Part shown: positions 1 through 5,941 of the stretch, piece after piece
Position numbering within the stretch: the stretch's first letter is position 1
Layout: every line of letters begins with the position of its first letter
From: Verrucomicrobiota bacterium
GTDB lineage: Bacteria; Verrucomicrobiota; Verrucomicrobiia; Opitutales; UBA953
DNA length: 5,941 bases
NCBI GenBank assembly: GCA_009924965.1
Contig: RFQN01000090.1
Coordinates: 1-5,941 of the forward strand
Direction of reading: 5' to 3'
The notes under the pieces: model-generated
What the model was told of the DNA's origin: nothing
Seen by the model: only the letters and a program-made list of their open reading frames with translations
The model's database searches: none
Made by a program: the position numbers and the translations under genes

Positions 1-2256
1 CGCGATTACCGCGAACTGCGATCGGACCTGCTGCTGGTCAAGCTGGGTGACGAAGACTGGTGGCTGCAGTTCCGCGACGTGTTCGAAGTCGATCGCCGGC
101 CGGTGCGCGATCGCGACCAGCGGCTCTACAAGCTGTTCGTCGGCGCCAAGGTGTCGCCGCTGACGCCGGTGCCGTTGACCGCTTCGGCGGTGGCCTTCGG
201 GGAAGATGAATACGGCGAGATGCCGTTCGCGGTCGAGGCCAACGGACGGATCCGCTTCCACCGCACCAAAGATGGCTCCTTGGTCAAGGCATGGGCGCCG
301 GAGCCTGAGCTCCCGGCGGTCGCTTCGGTCCGCAGTTATCCACGTGACGGCCTGGTCGTCTTGGGCCTGGCGGATGGTTCGGTGCGCGAGGTCAAGGTCT
401 CCTACAAGTCCGATTTTTCGGCGCAAGGTCAGCGTACCTTGGAACCGCAAGTGGTGGCGGGAGCCCCAGTACCGGTCGGCAAGCCAGGCTTGCCCTGCGT
501 CGAAGCCTGGAGCGTGAAGAGCGCCGCGGGTCGGCTGCTGCTCTGCCGCCAACACGAAGGCGGTCGCGATCGCCTGACGGCCTTGCGCCTCACCGAGCGG
601 AAAGGCCTCGGCGGCAAAGCCAAGGTCACCGTGGGGACACCTTTTGCCGTCGCCGCGGACGTGCCTGACCTGGAGCGCGTGCTGGTGCCTTCCACCGCCG
701 ACTCGGTCGTGGTGGTGCGCAAGGATGGCGAGGTGCGCGTCTACGCCGAGAACGGCGAAGCCATCGAGTTCCTGCAGTCCTTCCGCCCCTTCGAGGGCTC
801 GGTCGACCGCCATGTCGCGGCGGCTGGGTTCATCTTCGGCAATGTTTCGGTGGTCTTCGCCAACGGCGCCGGCGTCGAAGAGGTCTGGTCGCTCTACCCG
901 CAGAAGCAGCCGGACGGCTTGAGCCTGCGTCGCTGGGGCAAGATCCACGACGCGGAAGCCTTACCGGGCGCGGGGCAGGGCATCTATCCCGCGGTCGGCA
1001 ACAAGTGTTACCTGACCGTCGCGGGTGGCCGCATGCAGGTGCGCAACATGACCACCGGCTCGATCCGCTGGGACGGCCCCGCGCCGGAGTCCCCGGTGCG
1101 ACAGGTGGTCTTCGGCCGTAACTACGACCGCTTCAGCGTCCTCTGCGCGGATGGCTCGCTGCGCCGCTGGGAAGTGGTCGACCATCACCCGGAGGCCTCC
1201 TTCAACGCCTTCTTCGGGAAGATCTGGTACGAGGGCGCCGAGGGCCCGGCCTACACGTGGCAATCGAGTTCCGGGGCCGATGAGTTCGAAGCGAAGTATT
1301 CGCTCGTGCCGCTTTTCTACGGCACGGTCAAGGGCACCATCTACGCGCTCTTGTTTGCCCTGCCCATCGCCTTGTTGGCGGCCGTCTACGTCTCCCAGTT
1401 CCTCCGCCCGGAGTGGCGCAAGGTCGTCAAGCCGACCATGGAGATCATGGCCTCGCTTCCCTCCGTGGTGCTCGGCTTCCTGGCTGGCCTGTGGTTGGCG
1501 CCGCTGGTGGACGCTAGCCTCCTGAATCTGATGTGCGTCATCGCGGTGTTGGCGCCCGCTGCGTTGTGCGCTGGCTACCTTTGGTCCCTGCTGCCGCAGC
1601 CGGTGCGTCGCCGCGTCGGTCCCGGCTGGGAGTTCATTTGGCTCATGCCTTTCCTCGTGCTCGCCGGCTGGGCGGCTTGGTCCGCCGCGCCGTGGATCGA
1701 GGCCAGCTGCTTCACCGTCAAGGACCTCGCTTCGGGCCAGAACGTCGCCGACTTCCGTGAGTGGTGGCGCCAGACGAGCGGCCTGTCGTATGACTCCCGC
1801 AACTCCTTGGTCGTCGGTTTCGTCATGGGCTTCGCGGTCATCCCGCTCGTGTTCACTATCGCGGAAGACGCCTTGTCCAACGTCCCCACGTCGCTGGTCT
1901 CTGGTTCGTTGGCCTGTGGCGCCAGCCGCTGGCAGACCGTCTGGCGCGTGGTGGTGCCGACCGCGATCTCGGGCATCGTCTCGGCGATCATGATCGGCTT
2001 CGGCCGCGCCATCGGTGAGACGATGATCGTGGTCATGGCCACCGGGAACACGCCGGTGATGGAGGCGAACCCGTTCAGCGGCATGCGGACGCTTTCCGCG
2101 AACATCGCCGTGGAGCTGCCGGAAGCTGCGGTGGGCCACACCCACTTCCGCGCGCTGTTCTTGGGCGCCTGCTGCCTCTTCTTCCTGACCTTCGTCATCA
2201 ACACCCTCGCGGAGGTCCTCCGCCAACGCCTCCGGGAGCGCTATAAAGTCGTCTAA
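1..2256 (+). CDS. pstC: Phosphate ABC transporter permease PstC, large propeller-bearing type, 5' end missing
   Basis: One of two transmembrane subunits of the Pst phosphate importer in the inner membrane. The frame is open from base 1, giving 751 codons before the TAA stop, so the GTG at 79 is only the first in-window start-like codon and probably not the true start. Counting from the first codon, residues about 50-390 form a WD40-like propeller with repeated strands such as VVLGLADGSV, VVVRKDGEVRVY and FSVLCADGSLRRWEV. Next comes a stretch typical of Pseudomonas-type PstC (HPEASFNAFFGKIWYE, TWQSS). About seven hydrophobic helices follow (near 441-465, 485-503, 507-531, 545-566, 603-625, 656-682 and 718-740). 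The permease (EAA-type) loop, SLACGASRWQT followed by VVVP, lies at about 636-653, and GRAIGETMIVVMATGNTPV follows it. The end, RQRLRERYKVV, matches the family. The first 45 or so residues do not look like PstC and lack the N-terminal helix expected before the propeller. The identity of the rest is near certain. Confidence 0.95.
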   Translation, partial: RDYRELRSDLLLVKLGDEDWWLQFRDVFEVDRRPVRDRDQRLYKLFVGAKVSPLTPVPLTASAVAFGEDEYGEMPFAVEANGRIRFHRTKDGSLVKAWAPEPELPAVASVRSYPRDGLVVLGLADGSVREVKVSYKSDFSAQGQRTLEPQVVAGAPVPVGKPGLPCVEAWSVKSAAGRLLLCRQHEGGRDRLTALRLTERKGLGGKAKVTVGTPFAVAADVPDLERVLVPSTADSVVVVRKDGEVRVYAENGEAIEFLQSFRPFEGSVDRHVAAAGFIFGNVSVVFANGAGVEEVWSLYPQKQPDGLSLRRWGKIHDAEALPGAGQGIYPAVGNKCYLTVAGGRMQVRNMTTGSIRWDGPAPESPVRQVVFGRNYDRFSVLCADGSLRRWEVVDHHPEASFNAFFGKIWYEGAEGPAYTWQSSSGADEFEAKYSLVPLFYGTVKGTIYALLFALPIALLAAVYVSQFLRPEWRKVVKPTMEIMASLPSVVLGFLAGLWLAPLVDASLLNLMCVIAVLAPAALCAGYLWSLLPQPVRRRVGPGWEFIWLMPFLVLAGWAAWSAAPWIEASCFTVKDLASGQNVADFREWWRQTSGLSYDSRNSLVVGFVMGFAVIPLVFTIAEDALSNVPTSLVSGSLACGASRWQTVWRVVVPTAISGIVSAIMIGFGRAIGETMIVVMATGNTPVMEANPFSGMRTLSANIAVELPEAAVGHTHFRALFLGACCLFFLTFVINTLAEVLRQRLRERYKVV

Positions 2257-2259
2257 GCC

Positions 2260-3891
2260 ATGGCCCATCATCCTGCCGATTCCGCTACCCCCAAGGGCGA
2301 ACCCTGGGTTTGGTTCACGAGCCTAGGCCTCATCGTCGGTCTGGTGATGGTGGTCGGCTTGCTCGGCCTCGTCCTCGTCAACGGTTTCTCCGTCTTCTGG
2401 GCCCCGCAGGTCCCGACGGTGAAGCTGGCCGACGGCACTACGCATATCGGCCAACTGGCGCAGCGCCGCATCCGCCCCGGTTCGCCGGCTTCCGACCCGC
2501 GCTTTGAACGTCAGTATCAGGTGGGCCTGAAGGAGCTGAACGGAAACTCCTATGTCTGGGTCGACGAGAAGAAGGTCGCGCAGGAATCCTTCGACCCTTC
2601 GGTTCTCGGCTTGGAACGCATGGAGAACGGTCCGGCGTTCGTCGTGCCCGTGGCCTTGGTGGACTCCAAGGGTGCGCGTCTAGAAGCGGGTGCCGCTAAC
2701 TTTTTCCCTGCCTTGCAGGCGGAGCTCGTGCATGCTGCCGAAATCCGCGAGCAGTTGGCCGACATCAACCGTCGCCAAATCGGTGAGGTCAACGCCGAGA
2801 TGGAGTCCTTGCGCATCGCCCAACGCCGGGCCGAGGACCGTCGGGAACCGACCCAGGCCATCGTCGATCGACTGGCCAAGCTGGATGCCCGTTTCGCCGA
2901 GCTGAAGGCTTCGGCCGACCAGGTGGCCGCGGGCATCTCCTCCGCGAAGCTGGAAGCCCGCGATGCCTCCGGCCGAGCGCTGTCGCTGCCGGCCGCCTCC
3001 CTGGTCCGCGCTTGGGAGCCGAACCGCATGACCTTCTGGGACCGCGTCGGCCTGCTCTGTAGCCGTCTGCGCGAGTTCCTGTTCGATGAGCCTCGAGAAG
3101 CCAACACGGAAGGTGGGCTCATGCCAGCCATCTTCGGGACCTTGGTCATGACGGTCTTCATGAGCTTGCTGGTGACGCCCTTCGGCGTGATCGCGGCAAT
3201 CTACCTGCGCGAGTACGCCAAGGATGGCCCGATTCTCCGCGCCGTCCGCATCTGCGTGAACAACCTGGCCGGCGTGCCTTCGATTGTCTTCGGCGTGTTC
3301 GGCCTCGGCTTCTTCGTCTACGTCCTCGGCGGCTCCTTGGATCGGATCTTCTTCGCCGATCAACTGAAGTATAATAATAATACGCCAGTCTTGGGCACGG
3401 GTGGTCTCCTGTGGTGTTCGTTGACCTTGGCGCTGATGACCTTGCCGGTCGTCATCGTGGCCACCGAGGAAGCGCTCTCGGCCGTCCCGCGCGGCATGCG
3501 CGAGGCCTCTTTGGCCGCCGGCGCCTCCAAGTGGCAGACCATCCGCGACATCCTCTTGCCCGCTTCGGCTCCCGGCATCCTGACCGGGGTCATCCTGGCG
3601 ATGGCCCGTGGCGCGGGTGAAGTCGCCCCCTTGATGCTGGTGGGCGTGGTGAAGCTGGCCCCGACCCTGCCGATCGACGGCTTGGCCCCGTTCCTGCACC
3701 TAGACCGCAAGTTCATGCACCTCGGCTTCCATATTTTCGACTTGGGCTTCCAGTCGCCGGACTCCGACGCCGCCCGTCCGATGGTCTTCGCGACCACGCT
3801 CCTGCTCATCATCCTGGTCGTCTGCCTCAACCTCGGCGCGATCACCATCCGCAACCGCCTTCGTGCCCGCTTCAAAGGCGCCTCCTTCTAA
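2260..3891 (+). CDS. pstA: Phosphate ABC transporter permease PstA, large type with coiled-coil insert
   Basis: Second transmembrane subunit of the Pst importer, pairing with PstC. It has 543 residues, against about 300 in the E. coli form and just over 500 in Pseudomonas. An N-terminal helix (about 18-41, with the family-like WVWFTSLGLI) is followed by a 240-residue insert expected outside the membrane, with charged coiled-coil sequence at about 155-230. The permease domain begins near FLFDEPREANTEGG (273-286). Helices lie at about 289-314, 338-357, 383-402, 436-462 and 509-528. The permease loop EASLAAGASKWQTIRDILLP occupies 415-434, and ARGAGEVAPLMLVGVVKLAP follows. The ATG lies 3 bases after the pstC stop, so translation is probably coupled; no Shine-Dalgarno is visible. 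An odd run of AT-rich codons encodes YNNNT (371-375) in a loop between helices. Identity is very secure. Confidence 0.96.
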   Translation: MAHHPADSATPKGEPWVWFTSLGLIVGLVMVVGLLGLVLVNGFSVFWAPQVPTVKLADGTTHIGQLAQRRIRPGSPASDPRFERQYQVGLKELNGNSYVWVDEKKVAQESFDPSVLGLERMENGPAFVVPVALVDSKGARLEAGAANFFPALQAELVHAAEIREQLADINRRQIGEVNAEMESLRIAQRRAEDRREPTQAIVDRLAKLDARFAELKASADQVAAGISSAKLEARDASGRALSLPAASLVRAWEPNRMTFWDRVGLLCSRLREFLFDEPREANTEGGLMPAIFGTLVMTVFMSLLVTPFGVIAAIYLREYAKDGPILRAVRICVNNLAGVPSIVFGVFGLGFFVYVLGGSLDRIFFADQLKYNNNTPVLGTGGLLWCSLTLALMTLPVVIVATEEALSAVPRGMREASLAAGASKWQTIRDILLPASAPGILTGVILAMARGAGEVAPLMLVGVVKLAPTLPIDGLAPFLHLDRKFMHLGFHIFDLGFQSPDSDAARPMVFATTLLLIILVVCLNLGAITIRNRLRARFKGASF

Positions 3892-3899
3892 CCTTTAAA
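3871..3899 (+). promoter_or_regulatory. Possible internal promoter for pstB
   Basis: TTCAAA (3871-3876) and TTTAAA (3894-3899) are 17 bases apart, each matching the sigma-70 consensus at four of six positions. The -35 half lies inside the last codons of pstA. A start site 7-8 bases downstream would fall on or next to the pstB ATG at 3907, giving an almost leaderless message. The match is weak on its own. It gains interest only because the same arrangement recurs at phoU and at the last gene. Confidence 0.3.
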
Positions 3900-3906
3900 C
3901 GTCCGC

Positions 3907-4728
3907 ATGCCCGCCACCATGAACCCCACCACCTCCCGCATCCAGGTCCGGCCCGCCACCGAAAAGGAAGGCCGGCAGGACTACATCAGCATCCGCGACT
4001 TCAACTTCTACTACGGCGCGAAGAAGGCCCTCGAGTCGATCAAGCTCGACGTTCCCGAGCGCCGCGTGGTGGCCTTCATCGGCCCTTCCGGTTGCGGCAA
4101 GTCCACGCTGCTCCGCAACCTCAACCGCATGAACGACCTCGTCGACGGCATCCGCCACGAGGGTGACATCACCATCAACGGCCGTTCCATCTACGACCCC
4201 GGCCTGGAGGTCATCTCCCTGCGCCGCCGCGTCGGCATGGTCTTCCAGAAGTCCAACCCCTTCCCGAAGTCGATCTACGAGAACGTCGTCTACGCCCTCC
4301 GCGTGATGGGCGTGCGCGACCGCGCCATCCTCGATGAGGCCTGTGAGACCTCGCTCCGCAAGGCCGCGCTCTGGGACGAGGTCAAGGACCGCCTGCAGGA
4401 CAGCGCTTTGGGCCTGTCCGGCGGTCAGATGCAGCGTCTGTGCATCGCCCGCGCCATCGCCAACCGCCCGGAAATCCTGCTGATGGACGAGCCTTGCTCG
4501 GCGCTTGACCCGATCGCCACCGGCAAGATCGAGGAGCTCATCCATGAGTTGAAGGAGCAGTTCACCATCGTCATCGTGACGCACTCGATGCAGCAGGCCG
4601 CCCGCGTCTCCGACCGCACCGCCTTCTTCTACCTGGGCAAGCTGATCGAATACGACACGACCGAGAAGATCTTCATGAACCCGTCCCAGGCCCAGACCGA
4701 GGCCTACATCTCAGGCCGTTTCGGTTGA
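3907..4728 (+). CDS. pstB: Phosphate ABC transporter ATP-binding protein PstB
   Basis: Cytoplasmic ATPase that dimerises under PstC and PstA and powers phosphate import. It has 273 residues, slightly longer than the usual 250-260 because of an N-terminal extension of about 25. Visible motifs are Walker [10 protein letters not shown] (59-67), the Q-loop glutamine in [10 protein letters not shown] (Q114), the ABC signature LSGGQMQRL (170-178), Walker B LLMDEP with catalytic E195, the PstB hallmark DEPCSALDP (194-202) and the H-loop histidine in VTHSMQQAA (H226). The C-terminus YISGRFG is typical. The signature has Met where most PstB proteins have Gln (LSGGQQQRL). The start at 3907 lies 15 bases after the pstA stop. 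A second in-frame ATG at 3919 is possible, and neither has a Shine-Dalgarno. A promoter-like pair ends 7 bases before 3907, which mildly favours that start. Confidence 0.97.
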   Translation: MPATMNPTTSRIQVRPATEKEGRQDYISIRDFNFYYGAKKALESIKLDVPERRVVAFIGPSGCGKSTLLRNLNRMNDLVDGIRHEGDITINGRSIYDPGLEVISLRRRVGMVFQKSNPFPKSIYENVVYALRVMGVRDRAILDEACETSLRKAALWDEVKDRLQDSALGLSGGQMQRLCIARAIANRPEILLMDEPCSALDPIATGKIEELIHELKEQFTIVIVTHSMQQAARVSDRTAFFYLGKLIEYDTTEKIFMNPSQAQTEAYISGRFG

Positions 4729-4753
4729 GTTGCGTCACCCTTTCTAATATAAC
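4725..4753 (+). promoter_or_regulatory. Probable phoU promoter overlapping the pstB stop codon
   Basis: TTGAGT (4725-4730) and TATAAC (4748-4753) are separated by 17 bases, with four and five matches to the sigma-70 consensus. The -35 box overlaps the pstB TGA (4726-4728). The -10 box ends 6 bases before the phoU ATG (4760), so a start at the usual distance would fall at the A of the ATG, giving a leaderless transcript. The AT-rich patch is striking in this GC-rich DNA. No Pho-box-like direct repeat was seen beside it. Confidence 0.45.
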
Positions 4754-4759
4754 ACGAAC

Positions 4760-5413
4760 ATGCAACGCCACTTCCACGACGAGCTCCGTCAGCTCCGCGA
4801 CGACCTCATCCTCATGGGCGAGCGCTCCCTCGACATGACCCGTATGGTGCTCCAAGCGGTGGAGCAGGGCGATGACTCCCTGGCCCTTCAGGTGCGCGGC
4901 ATGGATGACCGTGTCGACGACCTCGAAAAGCGCGTCGACCGCGAGATCATGCGCTACCTGACGCTCTTTGGCCCGATGGGCAGCGATGTCCGTCTGCTCC
5001 TGGCCGCCCGCGACATCGGCCATGACCTCGAACGCATCGCCGACGAGGCCTCGGTCATCGCCAAGCGCGCCATGGTCATCTCCGAACGCGGTCCGCTCAA
5101 GGACCTACTCCATGTCCCGGCCGAAGGCATCATCGCCTGCGAGGTCCTGCGCCTGGCTTTGGATAGCTTCATCGAAGGCGACCTCGCCAAGGCCCGCTTG
5201 GTACTCGAACGCGACGCCGAGATCGACGCCTTGAACCGCAAGAACTACGAGGCCCTGTTCGGCCGCTCGGGCGACGCCGCCAAGGTGTCCGCTTCGCACG
5301 TCGAACTGATCTTCATCTCCAAGGCTTTGGAGCGCATCGGCGACCATTCGAAGAACATCGCGGAACAGGTCATCTTCATCCTGTCAGGCGAAGACATCCG
5401 GCACGCCCGCTGA
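4760..5413 (+). CDS. phoU: Phosphate transport regulator PhoU
   Basis: Peripheral cytoplasmic protein that associates with the Pst transporter and with PhoR-type sensor kinases, shutting down the Pho response and limiting uptake when phosphate is plentiful. It has 217 residues, within the family range of about 210-240. The sequence is a tandem pair of three-helix PhoU domains. The metal-binding acidic motif appears in each half, as DLERIADEA (89-97) and ALERIGDHS (189-197), exactly 100 residues apart. The opening HFHDELRQLRDDLILMG and the NIAEQVIFILSGEDIRH near the C-terminus are also typical. It lies 31 bases after pstB in the standard pstB-phoU order. The start is fixed by family alignment at the N-terminus; no Shine-Dalgarno precedes it. 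A good sigma-70-like promoter lies directly upstream and could give phoU its own, possibly leaderless, transcript. Confidence 0.96.
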   Translation: MQRHFHDELRQLRDDLILMGERSLDMTRMVLQAVEQGDDSLALQVRGMDDRVDDLEKRVDREIMRYLTLFGPMGSDVRLLLAARDIGHDLERIADEASVIAKRAMVISERGPLKDLLHVPAEGIIACEVLRLALDSFIEGDLAKARLVLERDAEIDALNRKNYEALFGRSGDAAKVSASHVELIFISKALERIGDHSKNIAEQVIFILSGEDIRHAR

Positions 5414-5430
5414 AGCGCGCGGCGGGCTGG

Positions 5431-5464
5431 CCTGTCCGCTTGACGCTGGACGGGGCGGTTTCTT
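5431..5464 (+). terminator. Weak candidate terminator hairpin after phoU
   Basis: CCTGTCC (5431-5437) can pair with GGACGGG (5448-5454) as a 7-bp stem with one G-T wobble and a 10-base loop that could form two further pairs. The T-rich run TTTCTT (5459-5464) follows 4 bases after the stem instead of directly. An alternative short stem, CCGC (5436-5439) with GCGG (5455-5458), abuts the T-run but has a long loop. The position at the end of the pst-phoU block fits a terminator, but the structure is imperfect and readthrough is likely. Confidence 0.3.
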
Positions 5465-5465
5465 G

Positions 5466-5474
5466 TGGTATGAT
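5466..5474 (+). promoter_or_regulatory. Extended -10 promoter element before the PF04020-like gene
   Basis: TGGTATGAT fits the extended -10 pattern TGnTATAAT with one mismatch and lies 8 bases before the ATG at 5483. A TTGACG box at 5440-5445 resembles a -35 element, but its 23-base spacing is too long for a normal pair. An extended -10 can work without a -35. The predicted start lies at or within a couple of bases of the ATG, again leaving no room for a Shine-Dalgarno. Confidence 0.4.
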
Positions 5475-5482
5475 GTGCCGTC

Positions 5483-5941
5483 ATGTCCGCTGGACTCCGT
5501 TTCCTTCTGGCCCTCGCTCGGCTCTTCGCCTTGCCGCTCAGCATCCTGATCGCGGTGCGGTTGGGTTACCTTGATATCCAGGATTCTTACGCGAACATCT
5601 TCTGGATCGCTCTGCTGTTGGGCTTGGTGAACCTGCTGGTGCGTCCGTTCGTCTTGGTACTGCTGCTCCTCCTGTCGCTGCCGCTGTTCATCGTGCTGCG
5701 TCTGCCGAAGGTCCTCATGACCGGGTTGATCACTTTTGGCCTGCTGTACCTGACGAACGTCCTGATGCTGAAGCTGGTCTGCAACCTCCTGGGTCTGCAG
5801 TTGGGAGCACCTTGGCTGGCTTCTTTGGCAATTTCCGTGGGTTCGTGGTTCATCAGCTATTCCACGGCACCCGCGGTCCAGCAAGGGGCCGGTGCGGAAG
5901 GCCAGGCGAAGCCCAAGCAGGACGACGCCATCGACATCTAA
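5483..5941 (+). CDS. Small four-helix membrane protein, PF04020-like ('phage holin superfamily IV')
   Basis: Inner-membrane protein of 152 residues and unknown role. Hydrophobic segments lie at about 5-27, 37-72 (probably two helices around RPF) and 78-126 (two helices), giving four or five passes. A short polar tail rich in Gly, Gln, Ala, Lys and Asp (about 130-152) follows. The patterns LLLGLVNLLVRPFVLVLLL, NVLMLKLV and the final WLASLAISVGSWFIS resemble the PF04020 consensus as I recall it. That family is named after a mycobacteriophage holin but is mostly chromosomal, including YvlD-like proteins, so the name does not imply phage origin here. It follows phoU by 69 bases on the same strand, and an extended -10 element just upstream suggests it can be transcribed separately. 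No link to phosphate uptake is shown. The family assignment is from memory of the pattern, without a search. Confidence 0.75.
   Translation: MSAGLRFLLALARLFALPLSILIAVRLGYLDIQDSYANIFWIALLLGLVNLLVRPFVLVLLLLLSLPLFIVLRLPKVLMTGLITFGLLYLTNVLMLKLVCNLLGLQLGAPWLASLAISVGSWFISYSTAPAVQQGAGAEGQAKPKQDDAIDI

Noticed and set aside
79..81. GTG as the pstC start codon
   Set aside because: The frame continues open to base 1 with protein-like sequence, no ribosome site precedes the GTG, and starting there would leave the propeller without an N-terminal membrane helix.
2242..2247. TATAAA as a promoter for pstA
   Set aside because: It encodes the conserved Tyr-Lys of the PstC C-terminus, has no -35 box at a suitable distance and lies 12 bases from the ATG, unlike the three candidates downstream.
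961..2271. Open frame of 436 codons on the minus strand across pstC
   Set aside because: It lies wholly opposite a well-supported gene. Its product is low-complexity and rich in Arg, Asp, Gly and His, as expected from the antisense of GC-rich codons.
2680..3699. Open frame of 339 codons on the minus strand across pstA
   Set aside because: It is opposite pstA, has a skewed Gln/Arg/Gly/His composition and no recognisable domain, so it is a shadow frame.
5383..5389. CTGTCAG as half of a Pho box
   Set aside because: It is a single copy inside phoU codons, with no second repeat at the 11-base period expected for a PhoB site.
5483..5941. Prophage remnant, because of the 'phage holin' family name
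   Set aside because: No other phage genes, integrase or attachment repeats are present, and PF04020-type proteins are widespread chromosomal membrane proteins.

Overview
The window is a high-GC stretch (clearly above 60% by eye) carrying five genes, all on the + strand and tightly packed: the 3' part of pstC, then pstA, pstB, phoU and a small membrane protein gene. Pst is the high-affinity ABC importer for inorganic phosphate, and PhoU is its regulatory partner. PstC and PstA are the enlarged type known from Pseudomonas and Vibrio. In that type, PstC carries a WD40-like beta-propeller insert and PstA carries a coiled-coil insert, both expected on the outer face of the inner membrane. This points to a Gram-negative, diderm bacterium. 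None of the four visible gene starts has a recognisable Shine-Dalgarno sequence, which would suit groups such as Verrucomicrobiota or other PVC bacteria better than Pseudomonas. That placement is a low-confidence inference.

Layout: bases 1-2256 hold pstC, open at its 5' end because the reading frame runs off the left edge. Bases 2260-3891 hold pstA, 3 bases after the pstC stop. Bases 3907-4728 hold pstB, bases 4760-5413 phoU, and bases 5483-5941 a four-helix membrane protein resembling the PF04020 'phage holin superfamily IV' family, whose stop codon is the last codon of the window. No gap exceeds 70 bases. No pstS, phoB or phoR is visible; pstS could lie to the left. No RNA genes, mobile elements, CRISPR arrays or large repeats were seen.

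How the genes work together: PstC and PstA form the transmembrane channel, PstB dimers drive it with ATP, and PhoU links transport state to phosphate signalling. The outer inserts of PstC and PstA are co-inherited in this type of transporter and may interact with each other or with PstS.

The system itself is well known. Two things deserve attention. First, the left end of the pstC frame encodes a segment unlike the N-terminus of any PstC I know. It lacks the expected membrane helix and resembles an unrelated family, which suggests either a gene fusion or a chimeric assembly at a contig end. Second, pstB, phoU and the last gene each have a -10-like element 6-8 bases before the ATG and no Shine-Dalgarno. 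This layout suggests leaderless transcripts started from promoters inside the cluster.
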